Shown: positions 45,735 through 55,535 of the stretch, piece after piece
How positions within the stretch are numbered: position 1 is the first letter of the stretch
How the letters are laid out: each line of letters opens with the position of its first letter
Assembly (NCBI GenBank): GCA_963576735.1
Contig: OY755171.1
Location: 5,828,001-5,892,000 of the forward strand
DNA: 64,000 nt
Source: Bedellia somnulentella
Lineage: Eukaryota > Arthropoda > Insecta > Lepidoptera > Bedelliidae
Direction: 5' to 3'
The notes under the pieces: generated by a model
What the model was told of the DNA's origin: nothing
Databases searched by the model: none
Seen by the model: the letters and a program-made list of their open reading frames with translations, nothing else
Made by a program: the position numbers and the translations under genes

Positions 45735-46104
45735 TGAAGGATAGCAGGATGTTGTGCGCCTGCTGCTCGATCACGGAGTTGGTTCCGCCTCGTGGAACCG
45801 TTGTTGGTTGGATTGAAGAAGTAAATGATAAGATATTTACTTGTTTTACTTGGGTTTATTGAGCTTTAACATCTGTATTAGAAATTAAACTATATAATGT
45901 GAAATGACTCTAAAACTTCTTCTCGTCTTCTCCGTGTCTTCTTACTTGAAAAATTGTGTTGAAAAAGAAAAGTGCAGCCGGCATCAGTTGTTTTATACGC
46001 GAAGCTGTTTGTCTCCTTTTTGATGGCGCTTGACGTGACTGGCGCGCCTCTGGATTGCTCATGTTTGAGCCCGTTAAAGCACTTGGATCCAAGTGGCTTT
46101 AACA
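45735..46104 (-). repeat. BEL/Pao 5' LTR
   Basis: 370 bp, TG...CA on the minus strand, identical to the 3' LTR at 369 positions. The element's promoter should lie here; I see no clean TATA box. Confidence 0.93.
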
Positions 46105-46665
46105 ACACCTATTTCTATTTTACTGCAACACACCAAATTTTCACTATTAGAACAAAAAATATTTAAAAAATAAAATCCCCATACATCCGTGCTCCACCCT
46201 AGGGTGCAGCCTTATACAAACTTGCCACTTAAAGTGATTTTTGGTATATAAGTAAGTATTATATTTTGTGCATATAAAATATTTTAGTTGAGAATTTTTA
46301 AAAAGTAATAACAATCATTTAATGATGAATTTAAGTTCATCGATCAAAAAAGGCATCCATTCCCAACTTGAGCATGCCCAGGATTCAAACACAAAGACTA
46401 GATTAAATCAGAACTCATAAACCGTCAGTAGTCATAAACTAGTAAGATCACGTGAACAATTTTTTCAAGTACTTAATTCAAGTCCATGACAATCGCAGTA
46501 CCTCGTAATAACAACTTCCTTTATGCAAATTGCGCGGGAACACTGGACAGCATAATTTACCCACGATAAATTGTGGACTCCAACTTTCATAGATAACAGG
46601 GCAAACTTGAATCTTTCGAATCGTGAGTTTCAAACACGGAAGTTTATTTTATTTGTTTACATATA

Positions 46666-46875
46666 TAAGTTCACACATACAATGTACTCACGGCTACAAA
46701 TCTCTAGACAGGGTAGCTGTAGACGTTGGTTGGGGAAAAGATTTTAAAGTTTTTGGTCATGGGTTTCCAGCCAAATCGTTTAAAAATCACTTGAAAATAC
46801 CCTAAGTCGCCTTCTTCGAACACCCACAGGAAGAAATGGGGTAGTGCTCTTCAAGCCAACACTACACAGTATGTA
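46666..46875 (-). mobile_element. Family A element, decayed
   Basis: ACTCACGGCTACAAATCTCTA to CCAACACTACACAGT in pieces. About 35 bp are missing after TAGCTG compared with the right-arm copy at 55006. Confidence 0.72.
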
Positions 46876-46984
46876 AGTCCAACTTCCTTTTTTTAGGGTT
46901 CTGTACCAAAAACGACGGGGACGTATTAATGAGACTTTGCTGTAGGTCCGCCTGTTTGTTTGTTAGTCCATTCATTTGCCACCT

Positions 46985-47110
46985 CTTAGTATTTCATGAA
47001 GCAGTTAGAAGTAAGCACGATAGAAGCTAGAGGGGCTTGCCAGGAGTGCACAAAGTGGCGATCGATATGCCTACGCCAATGGGAAATGATGGCTTATATG
47101 TATGTATGTT
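46985..47110 (+). mobile_element. Family L LINE 3' fragment
   Basis: GAGGGGCTTGCCAGGAGTGC, AAGTGGCGATCGATATGCC, CAATGGGAAATGATGGC then TATGTATGTATG. Present in both arms (55360-55485). Confidence 0.75.
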
Positions 47111-47171
47111 ATTATAAGTCAAACAGTAAAAATTTTCTCAAAATATCTAAAAATCTTTGCTTCAATTTCTT

Positions 47172-47371
47172 NNNNNNNNNNNNNNNNNNNNNNNNNNNNN
47201 NNNNNNNNNNNNNNNNNNNNNNNNNNNNNNNNNNNNNNNNNNNNNNNNNNNNNNNNNNNNNNNNNNNNNNNNNNNNNNNNNNNNNNNNNNNNNNNNNNNN
47301 NNNNNNNNNNNNNNNNNNNNNNNNNNNNNNNNNNNNNNNNNNNNNNNNNNNNNNNNNNNNNNNNNNNNNNN
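47172..47371. other. Assembly gap (200 N)
   Basis: A run of exactly 200 N, a placeholder length. The true size is unknown. The left flank is duplication-arm DNA, the right flank a Penelope-like element in mid-gene. Confidence 0.99.
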
Positions 47372-48693
47372 GTTTGGATCTTATTGATGAAATAAAGGAT
47401 GTTGTTCTTCCTTGCAATGCCAAGCTCGTTTCTCTGGATGTAGAAAGTCTGTTTTCAAACGTACCATATAAAGATTGCTTACGTTTCATCTCAGAATTCA
47501 TGGTAACTCAGCGACTACATCCGGAGAAAAGGTGCCAGCTATCAAGGCTTACTTCCATTTATGCAGCAAAATTATTTAATGTTTGATAATTATTTCTACC
47601 AACAGAGAGAAGGTCTGGCAATGGGTTCTCCATTGAGTCCCTTGATGGCTGACATTTTTATGGATAATTTTGAGCGTAACAACATTGTTGGGAGGAGTAA
47701 TATACTTTATTACTATAGGTATGTCGATGACATAATTATATGCTGGACAGGTACATATAGGCAGCTCGATAGTTTCGTTCAAATTTTAAATCGAATACAT
47801 CCTAAAATTAAATTCAAGTTAGAGAAGGAACAGGACGGATCGCTCAATTTCCTCTATCTTAAAATAACAAGGTCAGGAAATAAGCATGTTTTCGAGATTT
47901 ATAGAAAACCTACACAGACTGATACAGTAATCCCCGCATCTTCTTGCCATCCTTGGCAACACAAGCTTGCAGCTTTTCATTGCTATGTACAACCGTTTGC
48001 TAACAGTTCCATTATTACCTTCTAATTCTAATCTTCTAATTTTCTAATTACAATAAAGAATTAAGTACTATTTATCAAATAGCTGTTGCAAACGGTTACA
48101 CCAAGCAATTAATAGACAGACTAATTACAAGAAAACGGACCAACATGGTGAACAGACTCTTATATGTTATACCATCTGAAAAATTGGACCGCATGAAGTC
48201 CAGTCTCACCTATGTTGGTCCAATTTCTGAAAAGATTTCAAAGACGCTTAAAGGGTTTGGTATTAAAGTTGCGTTCAGAACAAACAATAGTTTGAAACGT
48301 TACTTATGTAATCAAAAAGAGAAATTAAATAAACACAGACAATCTGGTGTTTACAAAATAGTTTGTCCTGAATGCAACAGCGTCTATATTGGGCAAACTG
48401 GTAGAAGTTTTCTAACAACATACGGGGAGCACGTGGCAGCATTCAGAAACGACCATCCAGAAAGGTCTCACTTTGCGAAACATCTATTGGATACTGGACA
48501 CGTTCTCCCCGATAATCATAATCTGGAGATTTTACATACTTGTAATAAGGGATTAAGATTATGTCTTTTAGAGAAACTTGACATCTCCAGATATGATAAT
48601 GATAATTCCGTTGCACTGCTGAATGAACAGCTGGGCTACACCGTTTCCCCACTTTTGACAATTTTTTCCAATAATATAGTCACTCGTCATTGA
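47372..48693 (+). pseudogene. Penelope-like element: reverse transcriptase plus GIY-YIG endonuclease
   Basis: Penelope-like elements pair a telomerase-related RT with a GIY-YIG nuclease that nicks the target. The start lies in the gap. Seen: LVSLDVESLFSNVPYKDCL (RT motif A), then a frame change near 47555, REGLAMGSPLSPLMADIFM, and YRYVDDIIICW (active site YVDD). Next come SLNFLYLKITR and KPTQTDT. A second frame change occurs at about 48015-48045, where TTCTAATT units are repeated. The last part, from 48046, has KRTNMVNRLLY, and then SGVYKIVCPECNSVYIGQTG, the GIY-YIG signature with its CxxC insert, and RSFLTTYGEH. The stop is at 48691-48693. Broken, but all domains downstream of the gap are recognisable. 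Confidence 0.88.
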
Positions 48694-49082
48694 TGTTCTT
48701 TTGGGTGGGGGGAGTGGGGAGCCTGGACTATAAATATAACCGCAAAATCGTATGACCGGCACTCGGTGGTCAGCTGCCGAACTGTCTACTGCTCGACAAT
48801 GACTCGTGTTGAGTCGGAACGCGTCGCATGTTTGTGGTTGCCTAAGGTTTTCGCTTGCGGGTGTGTGTGTGGTGTATTGTCTGTTTTTCGATTTCTTGTA
48901 AGTGGGAGGGCGGGCGGTGCACAGTGCATGTTGCATGAAGACTGCAGGTATTATTTAGCGGAATTAAGCGAAGAAATTTATTAATATTAGTATTGCTATG
49001 GATTTCCGCAAAGTAACGCCTGATTCAATCCAATATTTGTTGCTAAATAAATTATTTTTCAATTTCACCTAAGTATATTTTT
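48694..49082 (+). other. Penelope-like element 3' flank, possible internal promoter
   Basis: GC-richer than its surroundings; TATAAATA at 48729-48736 lies 36 bp after the stop. In this group a promoter-bearing terminal repeat (pLTR) often flanks the gene. A second copy is not visible, as the other side lies in the gap. I found no clear hammerhead ribozyme core. Confidence 0.4.
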
Positions 49083-49190
49083 CAAGCATAACTCGGATAC
49101 TCTGAACACCAGGTAACTATAATTTAACTAGATTTTTAAGTGCGAAAATCTCTGCCATCCCTACAGTGATATATGACGTAAAAGTTTGAT
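49083..49190 (+). mobile_element. Family B SINE 3' fragment, decayed
   Basis: ATACTCTGAACACCAGGTAA and CTCTGCCATCC then ATATATGACGTAAAAGTTTG, matching the B 3' end. Confidence 0.55.
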
Positions 49191-49591
49191 CTTGAGAGAC
49201 ATCATTTGTTCTGTTTTATTTAAGGTGCTATCTAAAAAAAGTATCATAAGAAAACTAATCAACAAAAGTCTAACCATGGCTTTTAGGTAGTTAAAACAGA
49301 TTCAATGATATGTGATTTACAAAAATATAGTAGACTTACAATAAAATAAACAGTATTTTTACTTCGCAATGAATTTATAGTCTAATTGAACCAAATTTCA
49401 TGCATTGTAATCATTTTGAACCGAGATTAATATGCGCAGTGCAAGTTAATTGAAAGGTCTTTTCAATGCTAAAATAGACTATTGAACGAGATTTAAAAGC
49501 ACGAATTGATAAATGTTGAACTCAAATTCACAAATTAAACCCTTTAGCCTACTCTAAAACTAATTTGTATGTTTTTTTATTAAAAATGTAT

Positions 49592-49828
49592 ATGGCTTAG
49601 AATAGCGCTACCCCGTTTCTACTGATGGGTGTACATAAGAGGTGACTAACGGCATTGGGACTCTTAAGGGATTTTCGGGCGATGCGGTTGGAGACCCATC
49701 ACCAACAACCTTTACTTTATCATCTTTTCCCGACTTAATTTTTCGAAAATGGCTGAAGAATTTCTAATTCCTTAGCTCTGGCTTCCCCTTCTAGGGATTT
49801 ATAGCCGTGAGTACAAGTAAGTAAGTAA
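49592..49828 (+). mobile_element. Family A element, plus strand
   Basis: GGCTTAGAATAGCGCTACCC to TTATAGCCGTGAGTAC. The tail reads AAGTAAGTAAGTAA instead of ATGT units. Confidence 0.8.
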
Positions 49829-49916
49829 AACTGTTGCAATTCGCAAACTACAGCACAAAAGAAACGATGAAGATAGAAAGGAAATAACGAAGGCAGCACT
49901 CTACTTACGACGACGA

Positions 49917-50157
49917 CGTCCGTGGCCAAATGGTTAGGTGACTAGCTTCTGGGTCCGGAGGTCGCGGGTTTGATCCCCGCTGAAGGCAACATTGATGTGA
50001 TGAGCATGAATGGTGTTTCTTAGTCTTGGATGTTATCTATATGGGTATTTTATTATATTAAATATATCGTTGACCTACTATCCCATACCACAAGCCATTA
50101 AGTTGTACTAACTTGATCTGTATCATGTGTCCGTAAATATTATATTTTATTACTTAC
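49917..50157 (+). mobile_element. tRNA-derived SINE, family D
   Basis: The head has CCGTGGCCAAATGGTTAGGT (A-box side) and B box GGGTTTGATCCCCGC. The body has ACTATCCCATACCACAAGCC and TGATCTGTATCATGTGTCCG, an arrangement known from common lepidopteran SINEs. The tail is TATTATATTTTATTACTT. Only copy in the window. Confidence 0.72.
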
Positions 50158-50454
50158 AACAATAACAATGTTTCTTTGGCTGTATTGACTTTGAAATTAT
50201 AATTTTAAAAAAACATTAACAAAATGAATTTTATAAAAAAACAAAATTTTTTTACTCAACAGACCTCTTAACGCATAAACTTCAGTGAATCTCATCAATG
50301 GAAGATACACAGCCTTAGCCAGCTCTCTTGTAAGGATCGACTCTCTACCCCCTACGGTAGAAATACTATGTGTCCTGGACATCCCTAATGCAGGTTACCT
50401 GAGTAGGAGAAGGGATATATTTTACAGAGGTAATTCTAACATTTCTTTACATGC
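50158..50454. other. Non-coding, no gene seen
   Basis: AT-rich; the short minus-strand frame (61 codons) has no recognisable domain. Confidence 0.4.
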
Positions 50455-50556
50455 TAATAAATAAAGAATAAATAAAAGAAAGAAAAATTTCGACACAGAC
50501 GGGAATCGAACCCGCGACCTCGATGAGGTTTTCATGAACAAAAAGATTTAAATTAT
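50455..50556 (-). mobile_element. Family C fragment, minus strand
   Basis: AATAAAGAATAAATAAAAG, TCGACACAGACGGGAATCGA (B-box side), then a jump at ACCTCGATGAGGTTTTCATG to the other end of the family. The A-box half is deleted. It sits directly at the left edge of the right duplication arm. Confidence 0.72.
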
Positions 50557-50587
50557 TTCTTTACATGATCGAAATATATCCTCCGTG

Positions 50588-51226
50588 TCATCTTTTACTG
50601 ATGTTACCTCCACATTGGCCGAATTTACTTTCATCCATCCTCACTTGTTATCGAAACCATCCAAACGTAACTGTTTCTGTATTTTTTACAATATCATCTA
50701 GCACACCGCGCGCACCTTTGACAAACGCACTAGTTCCCACTTCACTAAATCTGATATTGCATTTTTCCTGGGTGACCTCAGCTCTCCTGCATACACTCTC
50801 CTCTCACATGCTTCTTCTGCTACACTCAACATTCGCTTACAAACATAAGCATCATGAACAGGAACTGGAATCATGGTTTACCATTCGGGTCTTTACAGAC
50901 ACCGATTCACTAGTTATAAGACTATTCATTGCTCCATTTACCGCATTACCCTTTTTCACTCATCTTTTAATATCCTCATTACATTTTCTATCCCTCGTAA
51001 ACAAACTTCACATATATACAAACTATTTTTATTGGTCCACTATCCATCCATTATCATTTACCATCAATCAATCTATTATCTCAATCACGCATTCTGTTAC
51101 ATTTTTTTCTTTTTGTTTGGTTTGGTTCTATCACTTTCATTCCCTTTCTTATAAAACTATTTCAACTCTACAACTAATAGTAATTTTGAAATAAGTACTT
51201 TTAAGACTATTTGATTTTATGCCCCT
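50588..51226 (-). mobile_element. Old family L LINE copy (duplicate)
   Basis: Counterpart of 31668-32316. The long open frame on the + strand (209 codons at 50565) reads through its antisense and is not conserved with the left arm in full, so it is not a gene. Confidence 0.7.
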
Positions 51227-51332
51227 CAAAAGATTAATGTAGACAATCTGCAATCCAAAAAACCTAGTATACAGTTAAAAAAGTAATGTAATGTGAGAAA
51301 TCAAAAGTAAAACACGTAAATCATATTTTCAG

Positions 51333-51362
51333 ATCCTCCGCCAGAACCTGTACCAGATGAAG
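51333..51362 (+). pseudogene. Duplicate of the Ig-gene 30-bp exon, donor lost
   Basis: One coding change (Glu to Val codon) relative to 33063-33092. The donor GGTAAGT of the left copy is GATAGGT here, so the exon can no longer be spliced normally. Confidence 0.75.
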
Positions 51363-51700
51363 ATAGGTCGTTTTATTATTTATTCTTTTATTTCACAGCA
51401 ATAAATGCTAAGTTAATTAAATCATACGAGTTATCAAAACTAATTATATCCAGGATTTCAGTTTACGCAGAAGAAATTTATATACAATGCTAACTTTGTA
51501 ATAATTTATTGATATAAATAATGTGCATTAAATTGTTTTTAACCAGCAAATTATTCAGAATTTTATGAGAATATTTAGTTTGTATAATAAAATATATACC
51601 CAATTAATCACATCAGTGAATTGAACGTTTAAGATAGCGCAAAAAAATACACGTCACACCTGTAATAAACATTATAAATATTTTATTATTTTTATTTCAG

Positions 51701-51777
51701 GTAACATATTGTCGTCAACAGCCGTTGTCCTCATCTGCAGCGCAATACTAAATTACTGGTATACAAGACAAACGTAA
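51701..51777 (+). pseudogene. Duplicate of the Ig-gene last exon
   Basis: The acceptor TTTATTTCAG is kept. The reading NILSSTAVVLICSAILNYWY plus TRQT ends in TAA (51775-51777). It has no upstream exons in this arm, so it is a partial gene copy. Confidence 0.75.
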
Positions 51778-52390
51778 ACAAAAGTAAACTGTATTATTAA
51801 TAGTTTTTAAAACTGTACAGAAACAAGTTGTTTATGTATTAGAATCCTTTAAATTATATTTGATCGTAAATTTTTATAGACCTATTATTATCGTTAATTT
51901 TATATACTTAAAGTACTTTTTACTAAATGTTTTGTGAATATTTAAGAAAACTAACTTTTATTTTTTGTATGTGTTATTTATAACTAAGTTAATAGTCTTA
52001 AAGCCAAAACAAACCGGAAACTGAATACACATTCCAAAATGTAACATATGTAAATAGAAGTGTCTAGTCGACAAAGGTTGAAAATAAATTTCCCAAAATT
52101 TATTGTTTTTTTTATTATTATTTTAATTGGGTTATTTACTTTACTTTTCAATCAGTCAGCTTAAAATACGCTGCTTCAGTATCCCGAAGTTCTTGCGGTT
52201 CAGATATGGCAAACTAAAAGTTATTGTAAAATTATTTTTGTTTGCATTTTCAAAAAACCTCAACTGCTGGATATAGGTACGAGTAATTGAACTGGATTGA
52301 AAGCCTAAAACTCTTCACAAAGACCAGTCATTTGTTTCAACCATTGGCCTCCTGCGAACTTTACCAAGTCATTGGGCCTGATGTCCACAT
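51778..52390. other. Duplicated non-coding DNA
   Basis: Matches 33775-33868 and 35055-35471; about 1.1 kb of the left arm is replaced here by about 100 bp (51867-51966). Confidence 0.6.
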
Positions 52391-52557
52391 TGCCTAAAAT
52401 AAGGTATAATAAAGATTGTAATGCAGGTTCTTGGTAATGGGTCTCCAACCGCATCACCCAAAAAATCCTTAAAAAGCCCAATACCCTTAGTCGCCTCTTA
52501 CGATCACCCATGGGCAGAATTGGGGAAGTGCTTTTTTATGCCGACACTACACAGCTA
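52391..52557 (-). mobile_element. Family A element, minus strand (duplicate)
   Basis: Counterpart of 35981-36145, with the left part of the element deleted together with about 500 bp of the left-arm sequence. Confidence 0.75.
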
Positions 52558-52668
52558 AATTTAAGTCCTGCTCAGAAATTCAATTCATTAATTCTATACT
52601 AAGGAGAACAACAGCAGTAAGCTGTGCAGGTGGAGTTGTAAATGTCAAACGAGTAAAGCTCTTTTTAT

Positions 52669-52672
52669 TTAA
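52669..52672 (+). repeat. TTAA target site, left
   Basis: It is repeated at 54031-54034. The left arm has a single TTTTAACACATTC at this place. Confidence 0.75.
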
Positions 52673-54030
52673 GGTGCCGTTAGTCCAGCGAACAGGGTTT
52701 TTGAAACTTTATTATGCGTATGTTTATAATAATATGGTTTTGAAAAAAATACATCGAAATCTTGAGGCTTTTACTGCAGTGAAATTGGCGATTCGAAACA
52801 TGATTAATAAATTTTCGCTCGATAGAAAAAAATCGCCAACATACCTCTAATAACACTCTTTAAAATGGTTTTACATTTTATTTATTTTACCTACTTTCAT
52901 ATAACTTACATCATAATTTGAACATTTGTATTTCTAATAATAATTGGCGATTATTTTTCTTTATTAATACATTCAATAAAACAAATATTTTAAAAACATC
53001 GATAATCACGGTCCTACTCGTGCCCGAGCGCCGCCCGCCGCTCGATCAGAGCTCGGCGAGCTGCCTTAGGGGTTGGACCTGTGTCGCTCGCGCCATGAGT
53101 TACAGATCTTACAATTTACGCGCGTGCGGCGCCATTAGTGTGCGAGTGACCTATCTGTATACGATGCGCGTCAATGTAGGCGTGAGAGTGACTGTGCGTA
53201 CGGTTAGCATTAGCAAATATAAAAGAATTCATTCAATTTATAGATTTCACTAATTTTTATATTTTATGTTATTATTATTGTTTAATTTATTAGGAGTGGG
53301 AAAAAGAACAAAATCGTTAAAGTAACTTCTAATTTCAATGAATAATATTAAATACCTAGTTACAGGTGTAAACTGACAATTACATACATATACTCACGGC
53401 TATAAATCCCTTAACGGGATAGCCAGAGCTTTGGAATGAGAAATTCCTCAGCCACTTTTGGAAGTTGATGGGAAAAGATTGTAATAATAAATTATTTCGT
53501 TGACGGTTCTCCAACCACATCGCCCAAAAATCACTTTAAAATCCTCTAAACCCTAAGTCGCCTCTTACTATCACGGGTAGAAATGCGGTAGTGTTATTCT
53601 AAGCCGACACGACACGGCAAAAATTATGAAATTAACACTGTAATAATTTTGTATAAACTGACAGGGATAGACAAATCTATCATTACATTTTATATTGTAA
53701 ACGGATATGGTAGAAACTATTTTTGAATTTGATAACCTTGGGTAAGCGATATAGTTTTCGTCACCCTGATTGTTATAGCCACTCGCAAATATTTTAAAAA
53801 AAAAATGTAAATAGTCATAAACAAATGTCCGAACCCATACGAAATATTTGTGAATGGCTAAAACTGTCGAGTTGACAAAAACTGTATTGCTTACCCTACT
53901 GTATGTTTTATAATACGCGCGCACTGCGTCGCGTCGGGGAGACGGCCTCCCGATCGGCGCGCAGGCGCTTCTCCGCGCCCGCGGGGGCAGCACCCCCTGA
54001 GATGATATTTTTCGCTGAACCAACGGCGCC
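52673..54030. mobile_element. 1,358-bp TTAA-flanked element, no transposase seen
   Basis: Inverted ends GGTGCCGTTAGTCCAGCGAA (left) and GGCGCCGTTGGTTCAGCGAA (right, read on the minus strand) match at 17 of 20 positions. The target TTAA is duplicated. Both flanks are GC-rich inside (53020-53200 and 53925-54000), and the middle contains a family A copy. No frame resembles a transposase. TTAA insertion is typical of piggyBac and Kolobok, but the GG[TC]GCC ends do not match the usual piggyBac CCY pattern. Confidence 0.78.
53379..53622 (-). mobile_element. Family A element inside the TTAA element
   Basis: ACATACATATACTCACGGCT to CGACACGACACGGC. It inserted into the TTAA element or travelled with it. 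Confidence 0.76.
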
Positions 54031-54088
54031 TTAACACATTCTTTTAGAATTTCTACCTAAACGCAATTTCTACCTAAACGATAATAGG

Positions 54089-54201
54089 ATAAGCTGTGTA
54101 GTATCGGCTTCGAATAGCACTATCCCATTTCTTCAGGTGCGTGTACGTAAGAGGCGGTATTCGGGTTTTTAAGGGATTTTTGGGCGATGCGGTTGGAGAC
54201 T
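54089..54201 (+). mobile_element. Family A 5' half (duplicate), fused to family C
   Basis: Same junction as at 36438. A ~10-bp deletion (the GACTAAC block) distinguishes it from the left arm. Confidence 0.76.
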
Positions 54202-54312
54202 TGTCAATGTCAATTGGCAGAGCGACGGGGGCGTATACCCGAGGTCGCGGGTTCGATTCCTGCCTGTGTCGAAATTTTTCGTTCATTAATTTGTTCTTTT
54301 TTTATTAATAAA
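54202..54312 (+). mobile_element. Family C fragment (duplicate)
   Basis: TGTCAATGTCAATTGGCAGA, CGACGGGGGCGTATACCCG and the B box GGGTTCGATTCCTGCC. It keeps the anticodon-arm region that the left arm has lost. Confidence 0.76.
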
Positions 54313-55005
54313 CAATAGTAACCGGTGAAACGTGATTCCCAGTCCTTTAGCTTTGATATTTACTATATTTCGACAAGTTGGAAGTACGTAAGTCGTCATT
54401 ATTAATTTTGTTGTGGAGCTGTTTTGGCTTGTCACTTTCAAAGCTTCTAACCTACTGAGTGCGGGTGCGTTGCGTTGAATGGCAAGTGAAACCAATGTGA
54501 TAGGACTATCGATATGGCCGTGAGCGGATTCTGGGTACTCTTTATTCTATGGGTGCAGCCTTGTATAAACTTGCCACTTAAAGTGATTCTTGGTATATAA
54601 GTAAGTATTCTTTTTTGTGCATATAAAATATTTTAGTTGAGACTTTTTGAAAAGTAATAACAATCATTTAATGATGAATTTAAGTTCATCGATCAAAAAA
54701 GGCATCCTTTCCCAACTTGAGCATGCCCAGGATTCAAATTCAAAGACTAAATTAAATCAGAACTCATAAACCGTCAGTAGTCATAACATAGTAAAATCAC
54801 GTTAACAATTTTTTCAAGTACTTAATTCAAGTCCATGACAATCGCAGTACCTCGTAATAACAACTTCCTTTATGCAAATTGCGCGGTAACACTGGACAGC
54901 ATAATTTTCTCACGAGAAATTGTAGGCTCCAACTTTCATAGATAACAGGGCAAACTTAAATCTTTCGAATAGTGAGTTTCAAACACGAAAGTTTATTTTA
55001 TTTGT

Positions 55006-55246
55006 TTACATACATAAGTTTACACATAAAATGTACTCACGGTTACAAATCTCTAGATGGGGTAGTCAGAGCTCCCTCGATAGAAAATTCCTCAGCCACT
55101 TTTGGAAGTTGGGTGGGGAAAAGATTTTAAACATTTTGGTCAAGGGTTTCCAGCCAAATCGCTCAAAAATCACTTAAAAATACCCAAAGTCGCCTTTTTG
55201 GGACACCCACAGGAAGAAAAGTGCTCTTCAACACCACACAGTATGT
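55006..55246 (-). mobile_element. Family A element (duplicate), minus strand
   Basis: ATGTACTCACGGTTACAAAT to CAACACCACACAG. Counterpart of 46666-46875 but more complete. Confidence 0.74.
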
Positions 55247-55359
55247 AAGTCCAACTTCCTTTTTTTAGGGTTCTGTACCAAAAACGACGGGGACCTATTA
55301 CTGAGACTTTGCTGTAGGTCCGCCTGTTTGTTTGTTAGTCCATTCATTTGCCACCTCTC

Positions 55360-55485
55360 AGTATTTCATGAACCAGTTAGAAGTAAGCACGATAGAAGCT
55401 AGAGGGGCTTGCCAGGAGTGCAAAAAGTGGCGATCGATATGCCTACGCCAATGGAAAATGATGGCTTATATGTATGTATGTTATA
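55360..55485 (+). mobile_element. Family L LINE 3' fragment (duplicate)
   Basis: Counterpart of 46985-47110: GAGGGGCTTGCCAGGAGTGC and the TATGTATGTATG tail. Confidence 0.75.
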
Positions 55486-55535
55486 AGTCAAATAGTCAAA
55501 ATTTTCTCAAAATATCTAAAAATCTTTGCTTCAAT

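Larger units (their letters stand above)
39571..46104 (-). mobile_element. BEL/Pao LTR retrotransposon, defective but young
   Basis: 6,534 bp, on the minus strand, inside the hAT transposon downstream of its transposase. It has two 370-bp LTRs (TG...CA on both) differing at one position, a primer-binding site, gag-protease and pol, and a 5-bp target duplication. The coding region has a frameshift, a stop codon and an integrase-core deletion. Confidence 0.93.
36773..46201 (+). mobile_element. hAT-like DNA transposon carrying a nested BEL/Pao element
   Basis: Both ends begin TAGGGTGGAGC (36773-36783, and 46201-46191 on the minus strand). It is flanked by the 8-bp duplication GGGTGCAG. Without the BEL/Pao insertion and its extra 5 bp it is about 2,890 bp, a normal size for an autonomous hAT. 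The right arm of the duplication is an exact empty site. Terminal form, 8-bp duplication and transposase all agree. Confidence 0.85.
31668..47171 (+). repeat. Local duplication, left arm
   Basis: This is collinear with 50588-55540. Matching blocks are 31668-32316, 32966-33232, 33491-33868, 35055-35471, 35981-36262, 36263-36772 and 46202-47171. Everything between the blocks in this arm is either a later insertion (LINE, family A, hAT+BEL) or replaced sequence (33869-35054, 35472-35980). The right end is cut by the N gap. Confidence 0.85.

Noticed and set aside
50565..51194. A 209-codon + strand open frame
   Set aside because: It lies antisense to an old LINE copy; the counterpart at 31668-32316 does not keep the frame throughout, and no protein family is recognisable.
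53571..54023. A 150-codon minus-strand frame in the TTAA element, as its transposase
   Set aside because: The composition follows the GC-rich end and the frame has no transposase motif; most of it is plain AT-rich DNA in translation.
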